A stretch of DNA of 64,000 bases from Candidatus Binatia bacterium (GTDB taxonomy: Bacteria > Desulfobacterota > Binatia > HRBIN30): the NCBI GenBank assembly GCA_026004215.1, contig BPIR01000001.1, positions 1,476,584 through 1,540,583 of the forward strand, read 5' to 3'. Below are positions 54,428 through 63,488 of this stretch, piece by piece. The position numbers and the translations under genes are program-made. Positions within the stretch are counted from its first letter, which is position 1. Every line of letters begins with the position of its first letter. The notes below the pieces were generated by a model that saw only the letters and a program-made list of their open reading frames with translations, did not search any database and was not told the DNA's origin.

Positions 54428-55101
54428 GGCCTCGGTACCATGGGCCCGGACACTTCCTTGACCGCCTGCGTTTGCGCATCCACCAAGACCGCGCGCACGC
54501 CGGTGTACTTGCCCGCGGGGTAAAACACAAAGCCGCTGACGGGAAGTCCAAACTTCACTTCGCGCTCTCCGAAATACAAACCGTGCAGTTGGTCGATGAT
54601 TTCTTGCTCTGTCTTCGATTTCGATTCTTGATATCCGCCAATCGCTCCCACGGCCACGCCGATGCCGGCTCCGATGGCGGCACCCTTGCCCGCTCCCTCT
54701 GCGCCTCCTTGCGCCGCCCCGATGATGGCACCCGGGATCGCACCGAGGAGCCCCGCCAAAAATGCTCCTGCACCGGCCCCTTCGAGTCCCGCGGCAAGAG
54801 CCGTCACGCCACCGGCTTGCCGCGCGGCTTCCTCGACGCTGAGCGGCGCGATGCGGTTACCCGCGGGGTCCACAGCGTAAATGCGCTCCGCCGCCGCGAT
54901 GTACGTCGTCCCGCGCTCGCCGTTGGAAATGCCCACTCCCAGGGCCACCATGCTGCCGAAGTTTTTCCCTTCCGACGCGACGATGCGCACCTCGTTGCTC
55001 ACGGTTTCCGGCACCACCGCGCGCGGCGCAGTGACCGGCTTTTTCACACATCCGCTCATTATGCTCAACGCAAGCCAAACTACAGTCGCCGTTCTCTTCA
55101 T
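54424..55101 (-). CDS. glycine-zipper lipoprotein
   Basis: 225 residues. MKRTATVVWLALSIMSGC is a lipoprotein signal with lipobox SIMSGC (Cys18). A strongly glycine-rich hydrophobic stretch at about 95-150 (AGAFLAGLLGAIPGAIIGAA, then GKGAAIGAGIGVAVGAIGGY) is a glycine zipper, which in other lipoproteins inserts into or spans membranes. The rest is soluble. GAGAGAGGAC precedes ATG 55101. Its start overlaps the NlpC-like gene stop and its end overlaps the MmgE/PrpD start, so three genes are coupled. A longer frame in the same register runs through the NlpC-like gene and is rejected. Confidence 0.85.
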   Translation of the reverse strand: MKRTATVVWLALSIMSGCVKKPVTAPRAVVPETVSNEVRIVASEGKNFGSMVALGVGISNGERGTTYIAAAERIYAVDPAGNRIAPLSVEEAARQAGGVTALAAGLEGAGAGAFLAGLLGAIPGAIIGAAQGGAEGAGKGAAIGAGIGVAVGAIGGYQESKSKTEQEIIDQLHGLYFGEREVKFGLPVSGFVFYPAGKYTGVRAVLVDAQTQAVKEVSGPMVPRP

Positions 55102-56069
55102 TGTCTCGTCCTCTCTCGCGATGCTTTTCGTGGCTTCGAAACTTTCCGCGTGGCCGGCTTTCGTGCAGCCGCTGTCGCGTTTCCTCGGGGCGCGGCCGCT
55201 GTCGGAGTCGCTTGCGGCACGGGAGTAGAAAGTAGCCGTTCGATCTCGCTTCGTGACGGAGGCAAGGTAGGTGTCGGCGGCCACAGCTCCGGCGGCCGCA
55301 AGTGCAGGAAACGGCGAGCGCCCGGAAAGGCATCCAGCGCCGTTCGCACGATGCCCGCGTTCAGGGTCGCGGAAATCACCACTTCCTCGGTCTCCAGCAC
55401 GCCCACATGGTAGGGAGTGTCTCCATCCAGGTAAAGCACCAGATCTCCGGCTTGCGGTTTGTCGGTTGCCCGGAAAATTTGCGTGGCGCCCAGCGCCAGG
55501 GTGTGCTCGAAGGGAATGTTCCAACCGTTGCGCTGGTAGAGCTGCCACACGAACAGGGAATTGGGGAGAAAATTGACTCCGCCCCGCTGCAGCGACTGTT
55601 GCATCGCAGGCACATCCACCCCGTGCGTGAAAATGTGCGGGGGCGGCGGGGGGCCGGCAATGCGCCAACTGCCGTCCGCGCCCGGCTCCACGCGAAAGGA
55701 ACGACTCTCCACCTGCGCGGCCTCATCGAAGCCACTGGCGTTCACGAAGCCACGCACGGCATACCGGACTTCCACAACAAACGCCCCTTCCGCAGCGGCC
55801 ACCGGCCAGCCCACGGTGTAGCTGGTGACCAGCACCACGCGATCCCAGGCGGGCTCGAACTCCCATTGCACGAGCGGACCAACGTGCGCCCAGCCATGCA
55901 ACGTAGCTCGTGCCCCCATTGCATCCAGCCGGCAAAATTCCCGCACAACTGTTTGCGGACCAGGCTGCGCCTCGGTTCGTTCGTTCGCGAACAGCCACGC
56001 GAAGACAAGGAGCAGCCGCGGCCAAATCAAGTGCTTGGACGGGCAGAACGAGCAGGCTCTCGGACCCAT
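55098..56069 (-). CDS. NlpC/P60-like exported protein lacking the catalytic cysteine
   Basis: 323 residues from ATG 56069, with a likely signal peptide (LIWPRLLLVFAWLFANERTEA). Residues about 160-260 look like NlpC/P60: a helix LPNSLFVWQLYQRNGWNIP where active enzymes have DCSG-x-V, then AGDLVLYLDGDTPYHVGVL with the catalytic histidine position kept. Where the cysteine is expected there is Asn170-Ser171, so it is probably not a peptidase; it could be a binding or regulatory pseudoenzyme. The C-terminus is proline/alanine/basic-rich and disordered. It lies between an AmpG-like permease and a lipoprotein, a cell-wall setting. Family call is moderate. Confidence 0.68.
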   Translation of the reverse strand: MGPRACSFCPSKHLIWPRLLLVFAWLFANERTEAQPGPQTVVREFCRLDAMGARATLHGWAHVGPLVQWEFEPAWDRVVLVTSYTVGWPVAAAEGAFVVEVRYAVRGFVNASGFDEAAQVESRSFRVEPGADGSWRIAGPPPPPHIFTHGVDVPAMQQSLQRGGVNFLPNSLFVWQLYQRNGWNIPFEHTLALGATQIFRATDKPQAGDLVLYLDGDTPYHVGVLETEEVVISATLNAGIVRTALDAFPGARRFLHLRPPELWPPTPTLPPSRSEIERLLSTPVPQATPTAAAPRGNATAAARKPATRKVSKPRKASRERTRQ

Positions 56070-57253
56070 GGACGCAACCACGGAATCAGTAGCAGGGCGG
56101 GGAGCGCGAACACAAAGGTGAGGGCAAAGTAACCGGCGTAACCGAGGACTTCCGCCAACCAGCCGCTGGCCGCTCCGACCACTTGTCTGGGAACCGCAAA
56201 CAGCGCCGACAGTAAGGCGTACTCTGTTGCGGCGCGCTCGCGCTCGCACACGTGCATGAGAAAGGCCAGAAAGGCCGCGCTTCCCAAACCTCCAGTAAAG
56301 CTCTCCGTCAACGATGCCGCGTAAATTCCCCATCGGCCCCAACCGACTGCAGCCACGAAGGCATAGCCGAGGTTCGACAGCGCTTGCGCCAAGCCGAGGA
56401 TTGCCAAGGCGCGCAACAAGCCTGCGCGATTCGTGTACCAGCCGCCGAGCAGCGCTCCCGCGATCGTCGCCAGCGCCCCTGCGGTCGTGGAGACCATGCC
56501 GATTTCGGCCGGGCTCAAGCCGCGGTCCACCCAAAACGGCTTGATCATCGGGCCCATGCTGGCATCGCCGAGCTTGTACGAGAGCGCAAACAGGAACAAC
56601 ACCCCTGCGCGGGGGCGAGTGAGCCACCGCACCAGCGCGCGAGCCCACTCGGCCGGATTGTCGGGCACCCGGCGCACACGCGGGCTGAACCAGATTGCAG
56701 TCATGAGCGAAAGTGCACAGAGAGCAACCGCGCCAAAAACGGCTGGCCACCCGAACGGGGCGACCAGCAGTAACGACGCACCGCCGACGATCATCAAGGC
56801 AATGCGGTAGGCCGCTTGCCGCACGCCGTTGGCCACACCTTCCTCTCCTCGCGGCACGATCTGAATCGAGTAGGCATCGATCGCAATGTCTTGCGTGGCG
56901 CCTGCGAGGCAAACCAAAAACAACGCAACCAGCCACAAACGCGACGTTGCGGCCGGATCGAGGGAGCCGAGCCACAGCAACGCGCCCGCGATGGTCACCA
57001 AACACGCAGCGATCCATCCTTGGTAAAAGGGAAGTCGATCTACGAGCGGCGACCAAAACACCTTGAGGCTCCACGGAGTACCCAATACGGAAAGGAGCCC
57101 GATGCTCGCGAGCGCCACGCCGTGCTGGCGCAAAAAGACCGGCACGACGTCAACGAACACCGCCAGCGGTAAACCCGAGGCGAAGTACAGGACGGCAAGC
57201 CAGCCCAACATGCCCCTGCGCCCAATGGATACCGCCCGATCGCCCTCGACCAC
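56027..57253 (-). CDS. AmpG-like MFS permease
   Basis: 408 residues with about twelve membrane segments. The opening LGWLAVLYFASGLPLAVF, and GTPWSLKVFWSPLVDRLPFY and FLVCLAGATQDIAIDAYSIQI, match the AmpG/acetyl-CoA-transporter branch of MFS. AmpG imports anhydromuropeptides for cell-wall recycling, but the acetyl-CoA type cannot be excluded. GTG 57253 is the first start in frame, with AGG about seven bases upstream. Its end overlaps the start of the NlpC-like gene by 43 bases, so the two are likely co-transcribed. Confidence 0.8.
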   Translation of the reverse strand: MVEGDRAVSIGRRGMLGWLAVLYFASGLPLAVFVDVVPVFLRQHGVALASIGLLSVLGTPWSLKVFWSPLVDRLPFYQGWIAACLVTIAGALLWLGSLDPAATSRLWLVALFLVCLAGATQDIAIDAYSIQIVPRGEEGVANGVRQAAYRIALMIVGGASLLLVAPFGWPAVFGAVALCALSLMTAIWFSPRVRRVPDNPAEWARALVRWLTRPRAGVLFLFALSYKLGDASMGPMIKPFWVDRGLSPAEIGMVSTTAGALATIAGALLGGWYTNRAGLLRALAILGLAQALSNLGYAFVAAVGWGRWGIYAASLTESFTGGLGSAAFLAFLMHVCERERAATEYALLSALFAVPRQVVGAASGWLAEVLGYAGYFALTFVFALPALLLIPWLRPWVREPARSARPST

Positions 57254-57285
57254 CGATGCACCTGCCTTTCCGCCTCCCAGGAGTT

Positions 57286-58245
57286 AAGGTCAGAAGGTGT
57301 GGAAACAGAGAAAAACGGTGTAGACCTTCCGAGTAACCAAAGCGAGCCGAAAAACCGCCAGGAAGAAGGGCACCGCTGTGAAGGGACAAAGCAGAGCTGA
57401 GTGTCGGAGGTCAAGGCGGGAGTTGGAGAAGCGGCCGGACTAGGCGGCACTGGAGGAGCTCGGGAGGGTCAAGCTGCAGGGCTGGCTGCAGGATCTTACG
57501 GGATCTTCTGGAGGAGGGGATCACGGACCTGCTCGGGCGAAAGAAATCGGAGCGCCGCTCGGCGGTGGATGCGCCGGCAGGCTACCGGAACGGAGACGGG
57601 AAGGTTCGTCGCGTATCGATGACGTCGGGGAGGGTGGAGGTGAAGCGGCGGCGCGTGCGGAGGTTGGAGCAGCGCTTCGAGAGTCGGATTTTGCCGCTGT
57701 TTGCGCGGCGCACCGAGCATGTGGGGGCGCTGCTGCCGCAGCTCTACCTGCACGGGCTGGCGCAGGGAGACTCCGAGCGGGTGCTGCGGGGGCTCTTGGG
57801 AGAAGGGGCTCCGCTTTCGGCCTCGTCGATCGCGCGGCTGCAGGCGAAGGGGCAGCCGGACTTCGGGAAGTGGAAGAGTCAGCCCTGGATGGGCTCGAGG
57901 TGGTGTACGCCTGAGCCGACGGGTTGCACGGGAAAGCGGGGCTGCAGGACACCAAGGCGGCGTTGCTCGTGATCGCGGGAGCCTTGAAGGACGAGTGCAA
58001 GGTGGTGCTCGCGGTGGCCAGCGGGCAACGGGAATCGAAGGAGTCCTGGGCGGGGGTGCTGCGAGACCTTCGGGATCGAGGGCTTCGGCCGTGGCAGGTG
58101 ACGGTGGCCGACGGGCACCCGGGGATCTGGGCACCGCGGTGCGAGGTCGGGCTCGGGGAAGTTCGTGGATGGGGAAGTAGCCCGGGAACCGCGCCAGATG
58201 CCGCCCGCCGACTGATCTCGTTTACGCACCTGTTGACATGACCTC
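57286..58245 (+). mobile_element. IS256-family insertion-sequence remnant (about 960 bp) with terminal inverted repeats
   Basis: The left end AAGGTCA ... AGGTGTGGAAACAGAGA (57286-57311) is an imperfect inverse of the right end (58216-58245), whose reverse complement reads GAGGTCA ... AGGTGCGTAAACGAGA. Inside is a broken transposase. Full IS256 elements are about 1.3 kb, so an internal part of about 300 bases, with the 3' third of the transposase, has been lost. It sits between the AmpG operon and a decayed surface-protein gene. Confidence 0.65.
57430..58190 (+). pseudogene. IS256-family transposase, frameshifted and truncated
   Basis: Recognisable pieces in order: LLEEGITDLLGRKKSERRSA; RRTEHVGALLPQLYLHGLAQ; LSASSIARLQAKG; VVYA-stop-ADGLHGKAGL; ALLVIAGALKDECKVVLAVA; SGQRESKESWAGVLRDLRDR; and VADGHPGIWAP. 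Frame changes lie near 57495 and 57870, and a stop at 57912-57914 replaces the W of the YAWADGxH motif. The DDE residues Asp and Asp are seen but the terminal Glu is not. Not functional. Confidence 0.85.
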
Positions 58246-58462
58246 AGACGCCGCTCGGGCTTCTCCCGCACCTCGGAGCTCGGGACCAGCTCGGCGCTCC
58301 GCTCGGGCTCGCTACGCTCCCCCTTTCTCAGCGCCGAGCGCGCCCTGCCAATCCGCCTGCTTCGGCATCCTGAAATCCTCCCCCGCCCTTGCTCACTGAT
58401 TTTTACCCCACCCGATGCCCCATTCCGATTGGCAGAAAGGGGGCGACTGTTGCACGTGAGGT

Positions 58463-59495
58463 GATTTTGCCAACACCCTTGCCCTGCAAGCCGATGGCAA
58501 GATCGTGGTCGGGGGGAAGGGCATCCCCCGTACCCTCGTTGCGCGCCGTTTATCCGAAGGGCAACTGGACACGAGCTTCAGTAGGGATGGCAAAGTCACC
58601 TTCGTTCCGGATCACGCCGGCACGCGCGATGTCGACGTTCAAAACAACGGCAAGATCGTCGTGAGTAACCGTCCAACCTTGCTCGTTCGCCTGTTGCCGG
58701 ATGGCAGCCTGGACACTGAGTTCGACGGCGATGGGATAGTTTCGCTGCCCGGCACCTCGCTGGCCACGCTCATCGAGCCCTCCGGTCGCATCATGGTGGC
58801 CACGCTTTCCCCTCTTCAACTGACGCTCAGCGCTTACGAGGGGGACCCCACGGGTCTTTCCCCGCAAACGCTGCCGGATAGGGATTGCGACGGAGTCGAC
58901 GACACCATCGAAGAGAGCTGTTCTCCTGAGGAGAAAACGGAGCCCAATCTCACTGCCTCGCCGGCGGCAACCGGCCTCGGTCGTATCATCGTAGAAAGCA
59001 ACTGCACGCAAGACAGTAACGTCGCGGCATTTACCGAGCAGGCTCTTGGCAGCGATCAGGCCTGCGACTACCCGTTTGGATTCGTCGGTTTCACCTTGAA
59101 CGGCTGCCCCAATGGCCAGGCAACCGTTGCCTTGGCCTTTGAAGGGGCGAACGGTCTGAGCGCCTCGACCTTCCGCAAGCACGCACCGACCACGCCAGGT
59201 GGCGCACCGGCGGTGTTTTACTCGCTGGCCGAACTCGATTCCGCAGCGGGGGGCGAGTATATCCGGAAACACCGTGAGCTTCACGCTGAGCGACGGCGAG
59301 ATTGGCGAAGATACGGCCGAGGACGGCCAGAGCGTCAACCAGGGCGGCCCTGGTTTTCCAGGTGTTCAGCCGGTGCCGGCCATGTCAGCGCCGGCAGTGC
59401 TGCTTTCGCTCGTTGCGCTTTGCCTCGTCGCCGCGGGGAGCCTCGGCGGCGGGCACCGGCTGGCCAGTGCGCACAAGCAGAGGTCGACGGACTGA
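58463..59495 (+). pseudogene. truncated, frameshifted delta-60-repeat surface protein
   Basis: The first part has NHL-like delta-60 repeats (ADGKIVVGGKG, LDTSFSRDGKV, NNGKIVVSN, DGSLDTEFDGDGIVSL), then a calcium-type DRDCDGVDD stretch and a choice-of-anchor domain (QACDYPFGFVGFTL, ALAFEGANGLSASTFRKHAP). An in-frame TGA at 58457-58459 and no start or signal peptide show the 5' end is lost next to the IS remnant. A run of six G at 59248-59253 shifts the frame; one G fewer would continue into GNTVSFTLSDGEIGEDTAED, NQGGPGFP and a hydrophobic anchor ending RLASAHKQRSTD at 59495. Sequencing error or phase variation at the G run is possible, but the missing N-terminus argues for decay. Confidence 0.75.
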
Positions 59496-60191
59496 CCGCA
59501 ACAAATGTCGGCCCAACACCACCTGGGCGTAGATCTCATTTAAGCCGGGAAGACTACCTCCAAAAAGTTCAGGGCAGATCATGCACACTCTGAGCAAGCG
59601 CCAGGCATTGCGCGGATCCGCGAAATCTCAGCCTCGCTACTTCACGCCACCTGAGACCGCGTTGCCGAAGTTATAAAGCAGAGCCGTTCGTCCCGACGGC
59701 AGCCTGCGGCCAGGGACCCGCGCCGCCCACAGCGAGCACGAGAGAGAGCACCGCGACGCGCATCGTGCTCCGCAGCGGTTCTCCCTCCCCCCACCTCACG
59801 GCGCCGATCCCCTTTTGGTGCGAACTGCCGGTGGGCACCGACGGTAAACCGCTAGAGCCGGCCGCTCGGTGGCTTGCATCTTGCCGAGCGCGGAGGCTCG
59901 CGCGTTACGCGGACACGGTGTATCAGCCACACAACCACGCTCACGCTCGTCCACGACCACCGACGCACATGCGCCCTGGCTGACCCCGCATGTTGCGCAA
60001 ACGAGGGCGACCATTCGATCTGCAAGCGCGGCTCGAGTCGCGATCATCGTCCGCACATACGCGCTGCCCACATTCGCGGTGCCTGAGCGCACCCATCCGG
60101 AGTTACGCACATACGTAGTGCCTGACCCCGCCTACCAGCGCCACACACTCGCATGTCGTCCCATGTTCCCGCTCGCGTTAGCGAGCTGCGT
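59496..60191. other. gene-free stretch
   Basis: About 700 bases with short, unconvincing open frames. It has a repeated phrase CGCACATACG at about 60053 and 60108. The hairpin GCTCGC-GTTA-GCGAGC at 60171-60186 lies five bases past the stop of the following minus-strand gene and may help end it, though no T tract follows. Confidence 0.55.
60171..60186 (-). terminator. possible terminator hairpin after the FG-GAP protein gene
   Basis: A 6-bp perfect stem GCTCGC/GCGAGC with a 4-base loop, five bases downstream of the stop. It lacks the U run of a classical intrinsic terminator, so this is only a candidate. Confidence 0.35.
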
Positions 60192-63100
60192 TCACCGGCT
60201 GGGCGCAAGGAGCAACCGCAGCAGACCGAGGCCGGCAAGTATCACGACGGCCAAGACAAAGGTCATACCGGACCCGATCGGAGTTAGCGCCGGTAAAGGA
60301 AGGGCTGGTCCACCTTGGTCCACGATGCGCCCATCGGCTCCCGTGTCGTCACCCACGACGTTGTCTTGCAGGAGGAACTGCACCGCACCTACAGGCGACC
60401 CGTAAGGGGAGGCTACACCGAACTCAGCGTTGTCGAGGAAGTAGACCACATCGGTCGGCGAGCCCGGCGGGTTCGGCCCGCGCTTGAGGTAACGAAAGGG
60501 CGGATCTGCCAGGCCAGCAACGCCGTGATAATAAACCGTGACTAAGGCCGACGTACACTCCAAGGTAAACGACAGCGAACCGAAAGGCAACCGATACCCC
60601 GGGGTCGATAGGCCTGCAGAACCAATGGCCACAACGTTCCGTTGTGGGCATCTGTCGTTTGCGAGGAGCGTCAGATAACCCCCCCCAGCGGCATCCGGCA
60701 ACGATGTTACCCATGGCTGGCTAGAGTCGGGCGTGCCGTCGCCATTGCCGTCGCCACCGTTGGGCGCCGCATCTTCGACGGCATCACACACACCGTCGCC
60801 ATCGGCGTCGGCAAAAGTGTGGACACACTCCCCAGTGCCATCGCAAAAACCCACCGTGCAAGGATTGCCATCGTCCGGGCAGGGTGTGCCGGCGGGCGCA
60901 AGGCAGTTGTGCGCGTCTTCGTTGCACGCGTCGTTACAGGCAGCGCCGCCAGCGCACGGGTTACCCAAGTGTGTACAAACGCCATCTCGGCACACATCAA
61001 CCCCGTTGCAGAACACGCCATCGTTGCACCCCGCGCTGTTCGGGGGGTGCGTGCAGGCACCGGTAGCGTTGCACACATCGTCCGTGCACGGATTATTGTC
61101 GTCGCCGCAAGCGGTTCCCTGAGGGCGCGGAACACACTGGTTCGCAACCTCGTCGCACACTTGGCATTCCTCACCCACGCAGGGGTCTCCGGAACCACGA
61201 CAAGAATGCGTCTCGGCATCGCATGTGTCGGTCGCGGTGCAAAAAACCCCATCGTCGCACGGCGCGCCGGCGGTGAAAGTGCAAGTGGCGGAACAGCAGT
61301 TGCCATCCTCTAGTGTGTTGCCGTCGTCGCACTCCTCCACCGGAGCTTCGACGATGCCGTTGCCGCACACCGCCTGGCTCACCTCGAACACATACGCAGC
61401 ACCTCGGTCCGAGTCACTGTCGATGTTGGCGTTCGGAGCACCGGCGACGACCAATGTGCCGCGAATGGAGACCGCACGGCCGAACCGATCCGACTGCGCT
61501 GCGTCGGCGGCCGTGAGTTTGACATCGAAAGCGGACGTCGTCGTCCAGCCCGCTGCAGGCTTGAAAAACACGTACGCTGCCCCTGCATCCTGAACGGATC
61601 CGAGATCCGCGCCCCACGCCCCCACCACCACAGTATTTCCCTCCACTGCCACGGACGACCCAAAGACGTCGCTCGCTGCCCCGTCTGCAGCCGTGAGTTC
61701 GGCGTCGAACGTCGAGGTGCTCGTCCAGCCGCTGGTGGGCTTCACGTAAAGAAAGGCTGCGCCGACGTTGAGGTCCACTCCGCGCTTTTTTAGAGGCGCT
61801 CCGACAACCACCGTATCACCGCTGACCGCCACGGCCGAGCCAAAGGTAATAAACGGAGGCGGCGACGCACCCGGAGTGAGCTTCGCTGTTTCGGTGAGCG
61901 ACCCGGACCATCCACCGAGGGGTTTCGTGAACACGTATGCCGAACCCACGTCGGTAAAAACCAAGTCATCTTGAGGTGCACCAACGACTACGGTGTCTCC
62001 ATCAACTGCTACAGCGGAACCGAAGTGGTCGCCCCCGCTTGCGTCGGACGCTTGTAGTTTCGCCACCTCGAACATGACCGCGCCGTTGCCCCATCCAACC
62101 AGCGGCTTCTGGAACACATACGCGCGGTTGCGCAACGGCGCTCCCGCCACGACGGTATCGCCGCTGATCGCCACGGCTGTACCGAGAGAGTCGGACTCGG
62201 CTCCGTCGGAGGCGATGAGCTTGGCGTTGAACGAGGATGTGGAGGTCCACCCCGTGATCGGCTTGGTAAACACGTATACCGCCCCCACAAAACTCCTTGT
62301 GCCGCTCGCCTGGCTCGGCGTGCCTACCACGATGGTTTCTCCCCCGATTGCGACGGAAAGCCCGAAATTGTCGCCAGCGGTACTGTCGGAAGCGGTGAGT
62401 TTCGCGCTGAAAGACGACGTCGTCGTCCAGCCAGTGATAGGTTCAGCAAAAACGTACACGGCACCGGTGCTCATGTTGTGAAATGGCGCACCCACGACCA
62501 CGGTATCGGTGCCTGCCGCCACCGCCAACCCGAATTGATCATTTTGGTCGCCGTCCGCGGCCGTCAGTTTGGCTTTCTGGATAAACGGATCGACAACGAT
62601 GGGGTACTTTGCCCCACAGTCCACCACGCGGATGGCAAGCGTATCGCCCCAAAGTTCCATCCACGCAGGCAGTTCTCGCCCGGCACGATCGTAGACGAAC
62701 AGCCCGCTGTAGCTCAGCTCTACAGACGAAGGGTGAGGCGCACGCTGAAGCGAGGCAGCTTCCACGTCCCTTTCACCCCCTTTGGGTTCGAGCACCGCAC
62801 CTCGTCCGCCCGGCTCGATCGCCAGCACCGATACGCCGTTCAAGGCCAGCCGAACCGTGAGCGGCTGGCCTCTCATCTCCTGATTGCGATTGCATACCGG
62901 CCGCTCCTCGACCGCACCGGCCCCGAAGCCGAGTCGGTCCAGAAAACCGAGGCTATCGCCAGTGGCGGTACCGAAAGGAACACCTGCTGCAGCGAGGCTG
63001 GGAATCGGCGGCCGCTCGATGGTGAAGCCTTGTTGCAAGCCGAGGGGGCCGTTGACATACCACTCGATGACACTGCCCCGGCGAACAGCGACACGGTTCT

Positions 63101-63488
63101 TTGCCCCCTCCGCCAAACCCGGCGGTAATGGCAGCACGCGGTCCCCGTATCCGACACCGTCCGGAAAGATCCCCCACCGCGCCCTCCCTACTCGCAGGCG
63201 CACACCCCCACCGGATTCCAGGGTGGCCTCGAAACCGTGCGCACCATTGGTGAACGAAAACCGGCCGTGATCCTGCACCGCATGATAAGCAACGTTGTCA
63301 CAGCCGACTGCAGCCGACACAGCCACCTGTGCTCCGAGCGGGAGTTTGGATAGAGACCGGCTCTCGGCTGCGCTCCCGCGCGCAGTCATGGCCGCCACCA
63401 GCACAAACGGAATGCTACCCACGTACGCCCACCGGACCCCTACCAGGGTCATGGAGGAGATGCCGCCCGTCATCGTATCGAGTTTCAT
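60192..63488 (-). CDS. large FG-GAP beta-propeller surface protein with cysteine-rich repeats and C-terminal anchor
   Basis: 1098 residues, GGGAGG six bases before ATG 63488. An N-terminal signal (about 20-41) is followed by a globular domain to about 300. Seven repeats of the FG-GAP type (AKLTAADGDQNDQFGLAVA, TVVVGAP and equivalents) between about 305 and 702 make one complete seven-bladed propeller. Then a cysteine-rich region (708-905) opens with a myxococcal disulfide repeat (CGNGIVEAPVEECDDGNT) and continues with CDDGVFC, CNDGVFC and similar pairs; a calcium-type DADGDGVCD stretch follows. A choice-of-anchor U-like domain is at 958-1061 (PFGSLSFTLECTS). LPALTP and a hydrophobic helix plus arginine-rich tail (LLRLLLAPSR) look like an IPTL/PEP-CTERM-type sorting signal. 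It probably acts in adhesion or environmental binding at the surface. Confidence 0.88.
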   Translation of the reverse strand: MKLDTMTGGISSMTLVGVRWAYVGSIPFVLVAAMTARGSAAESRSLSKLPLGAQVAVSAAVGCDNVAYHAVQDHGRFSFTNGAHGFEATLESGGGVRLRVGRARWGIFPDGVGYGDRVLPLPPGLAEGAKNRVAVRRGSVIEWYVNGPLGLQQGFTIERPPIPSLAAAGVPFGTATGDSLGFLDRLGFGAGAVEERPVCNRNQEMRGQPLTVRLALNGVSVLAIEPGGRGAVLEPKGGERDVEAASLQRAPHPSSVELSYSGLFVYDRAGRELPAWMELWGDTLAIRVVDCGAKYPIVVDPFIQKAKLTAADGDQNDQFGLAVAAGTDTVVVGAPFHNMSTGAVYVFAEPITGWTTTSSFSAKLTASDSTAGDNFGLSVAIGGETIVVGTPSQASGTRSFVGAVYVFTKPITGWTSTSSFNAKLIASDGAESDSLGTAVAISGDTVVAGAPLRNRAYVFQKPLVGWGNGAVMFEVAKLQASDASGGDHFGSAVAVDGDTVVVGAPQDDLVFTDVGSAYVFTKPLGGWSGSLTETAKLTPGASPPPFITFGSAVAVSGDTVVVGAPLKKRGVDLNVGAAFLYVKPTSGWTSTSTFDAELTAADGAASDVFGSSVAVEGNTVVVGAWGADLGSVQDAGAAYVFFKPAAGWTTTSAFDVKLTAADAAQSDRFGRAVSIRGTLVVAGAPNANIDSDSDRGAAYVFEVSQAVCGNGIVEAPVEECDDGNTLEDGNCCSATCTFTAGAPCDDGVFCTATDTCDAETHSCRGSGDPCVGEECQVCDEVANQCVPRPQGTACGDDNNPCTDDVCNATGACTHPPNSAGCNDGVFCNGVDVCRDGVCTHLGNPCAGGAACNDACNEDAHNCLAPAGTPCPDDGNPCTVGFCDGTGECVHTFADADGDGVCDAVEDAAPNGGDGNGDGTPDSSQPWVTSLPDAAGGGYLTLLANDRCPQRNVVAIGSAGLSTPGYRLPFGSLSFTLECTSALVTVYYHGVAGLADPPFRYLKRGPNPPGSPTDVVYFLDNAEFGVASPYGSPVGAVQFLLQDNVVGDDTGADGRIVDQGGPALPLPALTPIGSGMTFVLAVVILAGLGLLRLLLAPSR

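Noticed and set aside
57496..58134. 212-codon minus-strand open frame
   Set aside because: Antisense to the IS256 transposase remnant.
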